From the NCBI GenBank assembly GCA_963803165.1, contig CAWDLK010000001.1:434001-498000 (forward strand): DNA of 64,000 nucleotides, in the 5' to 3' direction. A program made the translations under genes and the position numbers. This document shows, one piece after another, positions 1 to 8,380 of this stretch. The notes below the pieces were generated by a model. That model did no database searches. It was not told the origin of the DNA and saw only the letters and a list, made by a program, of their open reading frames with translations. The stretch is from Changshengia sp963803165 (GTDB taxonomy: Bacteria > Chloroflexota > Dormibacteria > Aeolococcales > Aeolococcaceae). Numbering within the stretch: the first letter of the stretch is position 1; each line of letters starts with the position of its first letter.

Positions 1-227
1 CCTCCCGCCACCCGCTGCCAGCCGTCCGCGGAGAGGATCGCAGTCGGCTCGGCCTGCGCCAGCAGGTCGCGGGTGGCGGCCGCCGGCAGCCGGTGGTCCA
101 CGGGGAGGAGAGCCGCCCCGGCGGCCCAGGCCTCACCGACGACCTCCGGCCAGGCGTCGCCGGGGGGCAGCGTCACCGCGACCACGTCGCCGCGCCGGAG
201 CCGGCCGGGTCTCAGCGCCTCGCTCAC
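1..227 (-). CDS. menE: o-succinylbenzoate-CoA ligase, N-terminal part (runs off the window)
   Basis: The first 75 codons of an AMP-forming acyl-CoA synthetase are read leftwards from a GTG at 227 to the window edge. The visible part, with VVAVTLPPGDAWPEVV and then AAGAALLPVDHRLP, is the usual opening of the ANL fold, where the enzyme notes that the substrate choice is open and the donor is a small acid. On sequence alone the substrate is not decided. The head-to-head position 25 bp from menB, with menA, menC and menD following, makes MenE (activation of o-succinylbenzoate for naphthoate ring closure) the natural reading. The GTG start is supported by a TAGCGT hexamer 7 nt upstream. The catalytic core and C-terminal lid lie outside the window. 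Confidence 0.75.
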   Translation of the reverse strand, partial: MSEALRPGRLRRGDVVAVTLPPGDAWPEVVGEAWAAGAALLPVDHRLPAAATRDLLAQAEPTAILSADGWQRVAG

Positions 228-234
228 TCTGAGT

Positions 235-240
235 ACGCTA
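235..240 (-). promoter_or_regulatory. TANNNT -10 element of menE (leaderless)
   Basis: TAGCGT on the minus strand lies 7 nt before the menE GTG. No Shine-Dalgarno sequence is present, so transcription probably starts at or next to the start codon. It sits inside the 25-bp menE-menB divergent gap. Confidence 0.5.
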
Positions 241-252
241 CCCGACAGCACG

Positions 253-1095
253 ATGAGCCCCCACGACCCGGCCTCCCCGCCTCCCCAGTGGATCTCGAGC
301 GGTGACTTCGTCGACATCCGCTACCAGACCGCCGAGGGCATCGCCAAGCTGACCATCAACCGGCCGGAGGTCCGCAACGCGTTCCGTCCGGCCACCTTGG
401 ACGAGCTCTCCCGCGCCTTCGAGATGGCCCGGGACGACCCCGCCGTCGGCGCGGTGATCCTCACCGGGGAGGGCACCCAGGCCTTCTGCTCCGGTGGCGA
501 TCAGCGGGTGCGCGGCGACGACGGCTACCGCGACGCCCACGGGGTGGGGCGGCTCAACGTCCTCGACCTCCAAGTCCAGATCCGTCGCCTGCCCAAGCCG
601 GTGGTCGCCATGGTCGCCGGCTACGCGATCGGGGGAGGCCACGTCCTCCACCTCGTCTGCGACCTCACCGTCGCCGCCGACAACGCCGTCTTCGGGCAGA
701 CCGGTCCCCGGGTGGGCTCCTTCGACGCCGGCTACGGCGCCGGCCTGCTGGCCCGGACCGTCGGCCTCAAGCGGGCCAAGCAGGTCTGGTTCCTCTGCGA
801 GCAGTACGACGCCGTCACCGCCGAGCGCTGGGGGCTGGTCAACTGGGTGGTGCCCGTCGACGAGCTGGAGGCCCGCACCGTGGCCGTCTGCCGGCGGATC
901 CTGGAGATGAGCCCGCTCGCGCTCCGGCTGCTCAAGGCGGGGTTCAACGCCGACCAGGACGGCCTGGCCGGGATCCAGGAGCTGGCCGGCGACGCCACCC
1001 TCCTCTACTACATGGGCGAGGAGGCCCAGGAGGGCCGCGACGCTTTCCTGGGGAAGCGACCCCCCGACTTCTCCCGCTTCCCGCGCCGGCCGTGA
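253..1095 (+). CDS. menB: 1,4-dihydroxy-2-naphthoyl-CoA synthase
   Basis: 280-aa crotonase-fold enzyme that closes the second ring of the naphthoquinone nucleus from o-succinylbenzoyl-CoA. Family hallmarks are visible: INRPEVRNAF near residue 36, AFCSGGDQRVRG at 77-88, GYAIGGGHVLHLVCDL from 123 (oxyanion hole), GQTGPRVGSFDAGYG at 148-162, and the C-terminal signature EGRDAFLGKRPPDF. The ATG at 253 is chosen because the longer in-frame extension reads backwards through menE and has no family resemblance. The stop overlaps the GTG of menA (GTGA), so the two are translationally coupled. First gene of menB-menA-menC-menD. Confidence 0.96.
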   Translation: MSPHDPASPPPQWISSGDFVDIRYQTAEGIAKLTINRPEVRNAFRPATLDELSRAFEMARDDPAVGAVILTGEGTQAFCSGGDQRVRGDDGYRDAHGVGRLNVLDLQVQIRRLPKPVVAMVAGYAIGGGHVLHLVCDLTVAADNAVFGQTGPRVGSFDAGYGAGLLARTVGLKRAKQVWFLCEQYDAVTAERWGLVNWVVPVDELEARTVAVCRRILEMSPLALRLLKAGFNADQDGLAGIQELAGDATLLYYMGEEAQEGRDAFLGKRPPDFSRFPRRP

Positions 1096-2048
1096 CCACG
1101 GTGCCGGTGGCGGACCGGCGCAGCCCCGGCGAGGGCGCCCGGCTCTGGCTGATGGGAGCGCGCCCCCGCACCCTCGGGGTGGGGGTGGTCCCGGTGCTGC
1201 TGGGCGCCGCCGCCAGCGGCCACCCCAAGGCCCTTCCCACCCTCGGCGCGGTGGTGGTGGCCCTCGGCATCCAGGTCGGGGCCAACTACGCCAACGACTA
1301 CTTCGACGGCCGTCGCGGGGTGGACACCGCCGCCCGGGTGGGGCCCCGCCGGCTGACCGCGGGCGGCCTCGTCCGCCCCCGTGCGGTGCTCGCGGCCTCC
1401 CTCGCCTGCCTGACGGTCGCCGCCGCCGCCGGCCTCTGGCTGACCCTCGCCAACGGGCTCGGCTGGCTGATCCTGGCGGGGGCCGCGGCCCTGGCTGCCA
1501 CCCTGCTCTACACGGGCGGGCCGCGCCCCTACGCGAGCACCGGGGTGGTCGCCGACCTGGCGGTGTTCGTCTTCTTCGGCCTGATGGCGACGCTCGGGTC
1601 CGCCGCGGTCCAGGGCGGCGGGGTGCCCGGGCGGGCCTGGTGGGCGGCGGTCGCCATCGGGCTGCTGGCGGTCGCGGTCCTGGTCGCCAACAACCTGCGC
1701 GACCTGGCCACCGACCGCGACGCCGGACGCCACACCCTGGTGGTGCGGCTCGGCGACGCCGGCGCCCGGCGCTTCTACGGCGCGCTGCTGACCGGCGGCG
1801 TCCTGGTCCCGACCCTCGGGGTGCTGCTCGGGCAGCTCCCCCTGCTCGCCCTGGTGTCGCTGCTGGCCGTGCCTGCGCTGGTGGGCCCGCTCCGGGTCGC
1901 CGCCGACCGCCGGCGGGAGGGCCGCGAGCTGGTGCCCCTCCTGCCCCTGACGGTGCGCCTCCACCTGGCCCTCGGGGCGCTGCTGGCCGCCGCGCTCCTC
2001 GCCGCCGCGGTGCTCCCGCACGCCGTCGGCATGGCCCACCTCCCGTGA
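1092..2048 (+). CDS. menA: 1,4-dihydroxy-2-naphthoate polyprenyltransferase
   Basis: 318-aa UbiA-family integral membrane prenyltransferase that attaches the isoprenoid tail to dihydroxynaphthoate. The first Asp-rich motif NDYFDGRRGVD is at about 68-78 and the second, NNLRDLATDRDAGRHT, near 200; both bind Mg-diphosphate. Multiple hydrophobic Ala/Leu/Val segments give the expected eight or nine helices. The GTG start overlaps the menB stop by 4 nt. Context (menB before, menC and menD after) agrees with MenA rather than another UbiA enzyme. Confidence 0.95.
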   Translation: MTTVPVADRRSPGEGARLWLMGARPRTLGVGVVPVLLGAAASGHPKALPTLGAVVVALGIQVGANYANDYFDGRRGVDTAARVGPRRLTAGGLVRPRAVLAASLACLTVAAAAGLWLTLANGLGWLILAGAAALAATLLYTGGPRPYASTGVVADLAVFVFFGLMATLGSAAVQGGGVPGRAWWAAVAIGLLAVAVLVANNLRDLATDRDAGRHTLVVRLGDAGARRFYGALLTGGVLVPTLGVLLGQLPLLALVSLLAVPALVGPLRVAADRRREGRELVPLLPLTVRLHLALGALLAAALLAAAVLPHAVGMAHLP

Positions 2049-2098
2049 GCGGGGCGGGGCCGCCGCCACCCTGGCCGGGCGTGGTATTACGACCGGCG

Positions 2099-2959
2099 AT
2101 GTCGGGTCGCCGCCTCCCCTTCGCGGTGGAGCTCCTCCAGCCCGTGCTCGGGGTCACCGCCCGCAGCGGCTGGCTGATCGAGGGTGATGCCGGCTGGGGG
2201 GAGTGGTCACCGCTCCCCAGCTGGAGCCGCGAGGAGAACGCGACCGCGTACCGGGCGGCGCTGGAGGCGGCCGACCGCCCCTTCCCCGCTCCGCTGCGCG
2301 ACGCCGTCGAGGTCAACACGATGGTCCCGAGGGTGCCCCCGGACGTCGCCGCCCGGATGGCGGTGGCCTCGGGCTGCTCCACCGTGAAGGTCAAGGTCGG
2401 CGACCGCGCCGGTGAGGATCGCGTCCGGGCGGTGCGGGAGGCGGTCGGGCCCGGTGTCCGGATCCGGGTCGACGCCAACGGCGCCTGGGACGTGGACGAG
2501 GCGCTGCGGGTGCTGACCTCCCTCGCCGGGGTCGGGCTCGAGCTGGTCGAGGACCCGGTGGCCCGCCTCGACGACATGGCCAGGCTGCGCCGCCGCTCAC
2601 CGGTGCCGATCGCTGCCGAGATGCCGATCCGGAGCGTCGAGGACGCCCGGGAGATGCGCCGGCTGGAGGCGGCGGACGTCCTCGTCATCAAGCCGCAGCG
2701 CATCGGGGGGGTGGGCGCGTCGCTGCGCGCCGCGGAGCTGGCGGGGATCCCGGTGGTCGTCTCCAGCGCCCTGGAGACCTCCGTCGGGCTGGCCGCCTGC
2801 CTCGCGGTGGCCGCCGCCCTCCCGCTCTCCGGGTACGCCCACGGCATCGGCACCGCCTCGCTGCTCGCCGAGGACGTCACCGCCCATCCCCTGATCCCTG
2901 CCGCGGGGCTGCTCGCCCCCCATCGGGTGGAGCCCGACCTCCTGCTCGCGGTCCTCTGA
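2099..2959 (+). CDS. menC: o-succinylbenzoate synthase
   Basis: 286-aa enolase-superfamily dehydratase that makes o-succinylbenzoate from SHCHC. By eye the KxK motif is K97-V-K99, the first metal ligand is D125 (VDANG), the second E151 (ELVEDP), and the opposite lysine K198 (VIKPQRIGG). The third ligand position reads AAEMPIRS, with Glu174 where family members normally have Asp. The ATG at 2099 is followed directly by conserved sequence; the longer frame upstream overlaps menA antisensically and is not plausible. TGATG overlap with menD. Confidence 0.9.
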   Translation: MSGRRLPFAVELLQPVLGVTARSGWLIEGDAGWGEWSPLPSWSREENATAYRAALEAADRPFPAPLRDAVEVNTMVPRVPPDVAARMAVASGCSTVKVKVGDRAGEDRVRAVREAVGPGVRIRVDANGAWDVDEALRVLTSLAGVGLELVEDPVARLDDMARLRRRSPVPIAAEMPIRSVEDAREMRRLEAADVLVIKPQRIGGVGASLRAAELAGIPVVVSSALETSVGLAACLAVAAALPLSGYAHGIGTASLLAEDVTAHPLIPAAGLLAPHRVEPDLLLAVL

Positions 2960-4741
2960 TGGCCGCCCCCTCGCCGGCGCGGGACGGGGACGTCGCCCTC
3001 GCCTGCATGACCCAATTCGCCGGTGAGCTCCACCGCCAGGGCCTCCGCGACGTCTGCATCTCACCGGGGGCGCGCTCCACCCCGCTCGTCCTCGCCCTCG
3101 CGCGCCACGGCGGGTTCCGGATGCACGTCCACCTCGACGAGCGTTCGAGCGCCTTCTACGCCCTCGGCATGGCCCGGGCCGGCGGGAGACCGGTCGCCGC
3201 CGTCTGCACCTCCGGGACCGCGGTGGCCAACTGGCTTCCCGCAGTGGTCGAGGCCTCCATGTCGCGGGTGCCGCTCCTGCTCCTCTCCGCCGACCGCCCT
3301 CCCGAGCTGCGCGGCACCGGCGCCAACCAGACCATCGACCAGGTCGGCATCTTCGGGGTCCACGTCCGCTGGAGCGGGGACGCCCCCCTGCCCGCCGCGG
3401 GCCCCGGCGCCGGGGGGCTCTGGCGGTCGCTGGCCTCCGACGCCGTGGCCCGCGCCGAGGGACCCGTCCCCGGCCCGGTGCACCTCAACCTGCCCTTCGC
3501 CGAGCCCCTGGTCCCGAGCGGCGCGCCCGTCCAGCTGGAGCCCGCGGGGCCGTCCGGGCCGGGGGGCGGGGATCTCCCGGGCCGGGAGCGCCCCTCCCCG
3601 CCCGATCGCGGCGAGGTGGAGGAGCTCGCCGAGCCTGGTCTCCGCCACCGAGCGAGGCCTGGTGCTGGCCGGGGGCCTGGACCGGGGCGCCCCGGGTGCG
3701 GCGGGGGGGATCTCCCGACTGGCGACTGCGGCCGGGTGGCCGCTGGTCGCCGAGCCCACCTCGGGCCTCCGCACCGGTCCGCCGGCGCTCAGCGCGGGGA
3801 GCCTGCTCCTCGGCGCCTCCGGCTTCGCGGACCTCCACGTGCCCGACCTCGTGCTCCAGTTCGGCTCCACCCCCACCGGGCGGGCCGCCCTCGCCACCGC
3901 CGCCCGCGCCCCGCGGCTCGTCGTGGTCACCGCGCCGGGAGCCGGGGCGGACCCGGGGCGGGCCGCCTGGAGGACCGTGGTCGGTGACCCCGGCACCGTG
4001 GCCGCCGCGGTCGCGGCCCGGCTGCGTCCCCGGACGGCGGGCAGGTGGGCGCGCTCCTGGGACGGCGCCGACCGCGCGGCGGCGGCCGGCCTCGCCGCCT
4101 GGATGGAGGGGCTGGGCGACGAGCTCTTCGAGGGCCGCGCGGCCCGGGACCTCGCCGCCTGCCTCCCCGAGGGCACGCTCCTCTTCGCCGGCTCGAGCAT
4201 GCCGATCCGCGACCTGGACAGCTTCATGCTGCCCCGCCCCGGGCTGCGGGTGGTCGGCAACCGCGGCGCCAGCGGCATCGACGGGTCGGTGTCGACCGCC
4301 CTGGGCATGGCGGCCGGCAACCCCGGCCCGGCCGGGTCGACCGCCGCCCGCACCTTCGCCCTGATCGGCGACCTCGCCCTCCTCCACGACGCCGGGGCGC
4401 TGGTCTGGGGGGCCCGCCGCGGCCATGATCTTGTCATCGTTGTCATCAACAACGACGGCGGTGGGATCTTCGGCCTCCTCGAGCAGTCGCGGCTGCCGGA
4501 GCACGAGGCGCTCTTCGCCACCCCCCATGGCACCGATCTGGCGGCCCTGGCCGCCGCCGCCGGCGCCGGTCACCGCCGGGTCGCCCGGGCCCGTGACCTG
4601 GCCCCCGCGGTCGGCGCGGCGCGGGCGGCTGGCGGGGTCCAGCTGGTCGAGGTCGTGACCGACCGCCGGCGCAACGCCGAGCTGCACCGGGAGGCCGCGG
4701 CCGCCGTCGAGGCGGCGGTGTCCGGCACGGCACCGGGCTGA
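2959..4741 (+). pseudogene. menD: SEPHCHC synthase, frameshifted as sequenced
   Basis: Thiamine-diphosphate enzyme of menaquinone synthesis, about 593 codons, in two overlapping frames. Frame one, from the ATG at 2959, carries the N-terminal half (CISPGARSTPLVLAL, LDERSSAFYALG, SADRPPELRGTGANQTIDQ). Frame two, from about 3635, carries the rest (GNRGASGIDGSVSTALGMA and the ThDP/Mg motif LIGDLALLHD...VINNDGGGIFGLL). The best junction is at 3634-3635, where EVEELAE in frame one joins LVSATERGLVLAGG in frame two if one C of a CC pair is removed. Nothing else in the protein is damaged and menB, menA and menC are intact, so an assembly insertion is more likely than a dead gene. Confidence 0.85.
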
Positions 4742-4774
4742 GCCCCGCCCCCGCGCCCTCCGCGGCCAGGGCCG

Positions 4775-5746
4775 TCAGGCCCGGCCGGCCTCGCCCCGGT
4801 GGGCGGTGAGGCCGAGGGTGCCGGCGGCCCGGGCGGCGGCGTACCGGCGCGCCCGCGCATGCGCCTCGAGCCGCGCCAGCTCGGCGTCCAGCGGGCTGGG
4901 CTCCCGCGGGGCCGGCGGGAGGGCCGGACGGAGGGCGAGGTTGGCCGGCCGCCGGGGGGGCGGGGGCGGCGGCACGCGCATGGCCCGCAGCAGGCGCGCC
5001 CGGTGCAGGGCGACCGCCTCGTGAAGGAGGTGCTCGCCGACCCCGGGGCGCCGGCCGCCGCCGGTGGAGCTGTCCAGGGGCGGCTCCGAGATGAAGCGGC
5101 GGACGGCCCGGTAGCCGTCGCAGATCTCGATGACCCGGCGATAGAGCCGGAGACCGGAGTCGCGCCCGGCCAGCAGGTCGTCGCGGCGGCGGGGACGTTC
5201 GAGGGCGATGTCGTCGTGGGCCTCCGCGAAGTCGCGCCAGAGGGGGCGCAGCCGCTGCAGGGCCAGGTAGGTGTGCGGCCGCCGCCACCTGCTGCCGCGC
5301 ACCATGATCAGCGAGGCGAGCAGCTCCGCCTCCCGCTCCTCGGCGTCGCGGTAATGGTGCCGGGCCAGCACGCCGCGCACGACCGCGGGGTCGAGGTCGG
5401 GGAGGATCATCGATGTCGAGCCGCCGTCCGGCTGGTCGTGGCCGAGCAGGATGTGGGCCAGCTCGTGAGCCAGGATGTGGTCGCGGTGCAGGGGGCTGGC
5501 CTCCCGGTCGATCAGGATGACGTCGCCGCCGGCGGTGCGCAGCCACGCTCCGGAGGGGGCGGGGAAGGTCTGGACGGCGAGCACGACCCGCAGAGGCCGC
5601 CCGGTCAGCGCCGGGAGGCGGGCCCGGATCTCGTCGAGGCCGCACCGCTCGGGGAGGGCGAGGGCGTCGAGGACCCGCTCGCAGTGGCGCCGGAGTCGCG
5701 GTCGCGGAATCGGATCCGTCCGCTGACGGCGGGGGGTGGGGCGCAC
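4775..5746 (-). CDS. ImmA/IrrE-family metallopeptidase
   Basis: 323-aa protein with the zinc peptidase signature HILAHELAHILLGH (HExxH) at about 90-103 and a downstream AEEREAELLASLIM helix supplying the usual glutamate ligand. The C-terminal 100 residues are Pro/Arg/Ala-rich, including a run of prolines, and look disordered. The GTG start at 5746 is 6 bp after the stop of an XRE regulator, so the pair forms an operon. In known pairs (ImmR-ImmA, IrrE-DdrO) the peptidase cleaves or inactivates its partner repressor. That role is inferred here from order and family only. Confidence 0.85.
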   Translation of the reverse strand: MRPTPRRQRTDPIPRPRLRRHCERVLDALALPERCGLDEIRARLPALTGRPLRVVLAVQTFPAPSGAWLRTAGGDVILIDREASPLHRDHILAHELAHILLGHDQPDGGSTSMILPDLDPAVVRGVLARHHYRDAEEREAELLASLIMVRGSRWRRPHTYLALQRLRPLWRDFAEAHDDIALERPRRRDDLLAGRDSGLRLYRRVIEICDGYRAVRRFISEPPLDSSTGGGRRPGVGEHLLHEAVALHRARLLRAMRVPPPPPPRRPANLALRPALPPAPREPSPLDAELARLEAHARARRYAAARAAGTLGLTAHRGEAGRA

Positions 5747-5752
5747 CTCGGG

Positions 5753-6182
5753 TTACCTGCGGCGTCGGGTCTCGGGGAGCTTCTCCAAACGGCGCGCATT
5801 CTCCACCATCCCCTGGATGGCCTGCAGACTTGCCTCCGAGAGGCCCGAGGAGCGCAGTGCGATCGCCCTCACCCCCGCGTCGCGCATGGCCGCGAGCAGG
5901 GCGAGCTGGCCGTCGATGTCGGCGGCGGAGGAACTCGTCGAAGAAGTAGCTGGGGCTCACCCCGAAGAAGCGCGCCAGCGCCTCGAGGTGGGCCTTGGTC
6001 GGGTTGGTGCGGAGCCCCTTGCGCAGCTGCCAGAGGTAGGTGGCGGACACCGTCGGTCCACCCTCGCGCTGCAGCGCGGTCGCCACCTCGGCGTTGCTGA
6101 GCGGTGGCCGCCCCGCGGGGTGGACGGTCTGGAATAGACGCTCGAGCTTCTCGGCGAGGCTCGGGCTGCCCTCGACCTTCAT
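5753..6182 (-). pseudogene. XRE-family helix-turn-helix regulator, frameshifted as sequenced
   Basis: Starts at ATG 6182 behind a good ribosome-binding site (GGGGAG) and encodes an XRE DNA-binding domain (LSNAEVATAL, VSATYLWQLRKG, HLEALARFFGVSPSYFFDEF). After DEF the frame is lost. In the next frame a typical family C-terminus continues from ADIDGQLALLAAM through IALRSSGLSEASL to ENARRLEKLPE and a TAA at 5753. Dropping one base near 5928 restores EFSAADIDGQ and a 142-residue protein. The length and the C-terminal helix pattern match the EspR/XRE proteins seen with ImmA peptidases. Probably intact in the organism. Confidence 0.8.
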
Positions 6183-6299
6183 GGATCTCCCCTTGATACC
6201 CCCACGAGTCATAGCACAGGCTGCCGGATCCAGCTGAGTTGACGAGCCGATCTCGCCCCGAATCCCTACCGGCCAAGTCGAGATTAGCGAGTCACCGGC

Positions 6300-6305
6300 T
6301 ACACT
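6300..6305 (+). promoter_or_regulatory. TANNNT -10 element of rhodanese-moeB (leaderless)
   Basis: TACACT lies 7 nt before ATG 6313 with no ribosome-binding site between. No convincing -35 hexamer is seen 17 bp upstream. Confidence 0.5.
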
Positions 6306-6312
6306 GGAGCCC

Positions 6313-7509
6313 ATGTCCCAGACCTCCCGCGACCTCCTCGCCGCCGCCCGCCGCACCGTCCCCGAGCTCACCCCCCAGCAGGTGCGGGAGACACGGGATC
6401 GCGTCCTCATCGACGTCCGCGAGCAGGAGGAGTGGGACCAGGGGTACATCCCCGGCGCGATCCACCTCAGCAAGGGCTTCATCGAGATGCGGATCGAGGA
6501 GGCCGTGCCCGACCGGTCCACCCCGCTCACCCTCTACTGCGCGGCGGGGATCCGCTCCCTGCTCGCCGCCCAGATCCTCGGCGAGATGGGCTACCGGGAC
6601 GTGGCGTCGATGGCCGGCGGCTTCGGCGCCTGGAAGCAGCTGGGCCACGAGTTCGTGATCCCCCGCGCGCTGAGCGCCGAGCAGAAGCTCCGCTACAGCC
6701 GCCACCTGCTCATGCCCGAGATCGGCGAGGAGGGCCAGGCCAAGCTCCTCGAGGCCCGGGTGCTGCTCATCGGCACCGGCGGCCTGGGCTCGCCCGCGGC
6801 GCTCTACCTGGCCGCCGCCGGGGTGGGCACCCTCGGTCTGGTCGACTTCGACACCGTCGACGTCAGCAACCTCCAGCGCCAGATCCTCCACACCCAGGAC
6901 CGGATCGGGATGGCCAAGACGCAGTCCGCGAAGATCGCCCTCACCGCCCTCAACCCCGACGTCCGGGTGGTGGAGCACAACGAGGTGCTGAGCAGCGAGA
7001 GCGCACCGCGCCTCTTCCGCGACTACGACATCGTGGTCAACGGCTGTGACAACTTCCCGACCCGCTACCTCGCCAACGACGTCGCCATCTTCGAGCGCAA
7101 GCCCCTGGTCGACGGCGGCATCTTCCGCTTCGAGGGCCAGGTGTCGACCATCGTGCCCTTCAGCTCGCCCTGCTACCGCTGCCGCTATCCCTCTCCGCCG
7201 CCCCCGGAGGAGGCCCCCTCCTGCGCCGAGGCGGGGGTGCTCGGCGTGCTGCCCGGGATCGTCGGGGTGCTCCAGGCCACCGAGGTGGTCAAGCTGATCC
7301 TCGGGCTCGGGGAGCCGCTCACCGGCCGCCTGCTCCACATCGACGCCCTCGATATGCGCTTCCGCGAGTTCCGGGTGCCGCGTGACCCCGACTGCCCGGT
7401 GTGCGGCGAGAACCCGACCATCACCGAGCCGATCGACTACGAGGGCTTCTGCGCGGTGCCGCTCACCCGGCCCGCCGCCGCGGCGCCGTCCCTGGCCGTG
7501 GCCGGCTGA
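6313..7509 (+). CDS. moeB: rhodanese-MoeB/ThiF fusion, sulfur-carrier adenylyltransferase
   Basis: 398-aa fusion. Residues 1-115 are a rhodanese domain (LIDVREQEEWDQGYIPGA; active-site loop LYCAAGIRS with its Cys). Residues 120-380 are an E1-like adenylyltransferase: RYSRHLLMPEIG, nucleotide loop LIGTGGLGSPAALYLAAAGVG, DFDTVDVSNLQRQILH, and zinc cysteines in CYRCRY and CPVCGEN. It should activate the C-terminal glycine of a ThiS/MoaD/CysO-like carrier and pass sulfur to it. The order is reversed relative to the MoeBR/MOCS3 arrangement, in which the rhodanese domain is C-terminal. No carrier gene is in the window, so molybdopterin, thiamine or cysteine synthesis cannot be distinguished. Confidence 0.92.
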   Translation: MSQTSRDLLAAARRTVPELTPQQVRETRDRVLIDVREQEEWDQGYIPGAIHLSKGFIEMRIEEAVPDRSTPLTLYCAAGIRSLLAAQILGEMGYRDVASMAGGFGAWKQLGHEFVIPRALSAEQKLRYSRHLLMPEIGEEGQAKLLEARVLLIGTGGLGSPAALYLAAAGVGTLGLVDFDTVDVSNLQRQILHTQDRIGMAKTQSAKIALTALNPDVRVVEHNEVLSSESAPRLFRDYDIVVNGCDNFPTRYLANDVAIFERKPLVDGGIFRFEGQVSTIVPFSSPCYRCRYPSPPPPEEAPSCAEAGVLGVLPGIVGVLQATEVVKLILGLGEPLTGRLLHIDALDMRFREFRVPRDPDCPVCGENPTITEPIDYEGFCAVPLTRPAAAAPSLAVAG

Positions 7510-7516
7510 GGTCCGA

Positions 7517-7530
7517 CCGGTCGCGACCGG
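7517..7530. terminator. palindrome between convergent genes
   Basis: A perfect palindrome (CCGGTCG/CGACCGG) sits in the 27-bp gap between the moeB stop and the hydrolase stop. It could serve both strands as a hairpin terminator but has no T tract. Confidence 0.25.
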
Positions 7531-7536
7531 CGGGGC

Positions 7537-8376
7537 TCAGCCCAGCTCGTCGAGGAAGGTCCGGAGCCTCTCGGTGAAGGCGGGTGGGTCCTCGAGGTTG
7601 GTGAGGTGGCCGGCTCCGGGGAGCACGGCCAGCTCGCCGCGGGGGAGGGCGGCGGCCATCGCTCGCGCCTCGTCGATGCTGACGATCCCGTCCTGCTCGC
7701 CGTGGATCACCAGAGCGGGCACCGAGATCGAGGCGAGCAGTGCCGTGCTGTCGGGACGGGATGCCATGGCCGCCTGGCAGGCGGCGATGCCCGCCGGCCG
7801 GCAGCGGCGGATCCGTCCCACCACCGGGTCGGCGATGTGGGGCTCGTCGCGAGCCCGGGGGCTGAGCAGCCGCTTGACCATGGGGACGGCGGTCTCGGCC
7901 CCGTCGCGCAGCGCCAGCTCCGCCATCCGGCGCCGGTTGTCGGCCTGCTCCGGCGTGTCCGCGGAGGCTCGCGAGGAGGCCATGACCAGCCCCCGGACCC
8001 GCTCCGGCGCACGGCGGAGGAGCGCCAGCGCGGCGTACCCGCCCATCGACATCCCGATGGCCACCACCACCCCGACTCCCGCCCGGTCGAGGCCGCGGAG
8101 CACGGCCTCCACGTAGCCGTCCAGGGTCGCGAGGAGGGGCGCGGCCAGCTCCGGGGAGTCCCCGCAGCCCCACATCTCCGGGCGCAGGCAGCGGAAGTCA
8201 CCGGAGAGAGCCGCCACCTGGTGGTCCCACTGCGACGCGTCGAGCGGGAAGGCGTGGAGGAGGAGGAGTGGCGGCCCGGCGCCGGTGTCATGGAGGGCGG
8301 GGTCGGGCAGCGGATCGGGCTGCCGCGGCGGCCCGGGCTCCGGGCGCGGGGACGAGGGACCGTCGCCCTCCCTCAT
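7537..8376 (-). CDS. alpha/beta hydrolase
   Basis: 279-aa alpha/beta-hydrolase fold: LLLLHAFPLDASQWDHQV (oxyanion strand), nucleophile Ser in GMSMGG, acid in HGEQDGIV, and His in GAGHLTNLEDP. It resembles 3-oxoadipate enol-lactonase-like and related esterases, but no pathway partner is near, so the substrate is unknown. The ATG at 8376 lies 4 bp after the stop of the DEAD-box helicase gene, so the two are probably cotranscribed. Confidence 0.85.
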   Translation of the reverse strand: MREGDGPSSPRPEPGPPRQPDPLPDPALHDTGAGPPLLLLHAFPLDASQWDHQVAALSGDFRCLRPEMWGCGDSPELAAPLLATLDGYVEAVLRGLDRAGVGVVVAIGMSMGGYAALALLRRAPERVRGLVMASSRASADTPEQADNRRRMAELALRDGAETAVPMVKRLLSPRARDEPHIADPVVGRIRRCRPAGIAACQAAMASRPDSTALLASISVPALVIHGEQDGIVSIDEARAMAAALPRGELAVLPGAGHLTNLEDPPAFTERLRTFLDELG

Positions 8377-8380
8377 CGGC

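Noticed and set aside
238..3033. Very long minus-strand open frame (over 900 codons) opposite menB-menD
   Set aside because: It is antisense to clearly conserved men genes and its translation is low-complexity Arg/Pro/Gly. Such frames are expected in DNA this rich in G and C.
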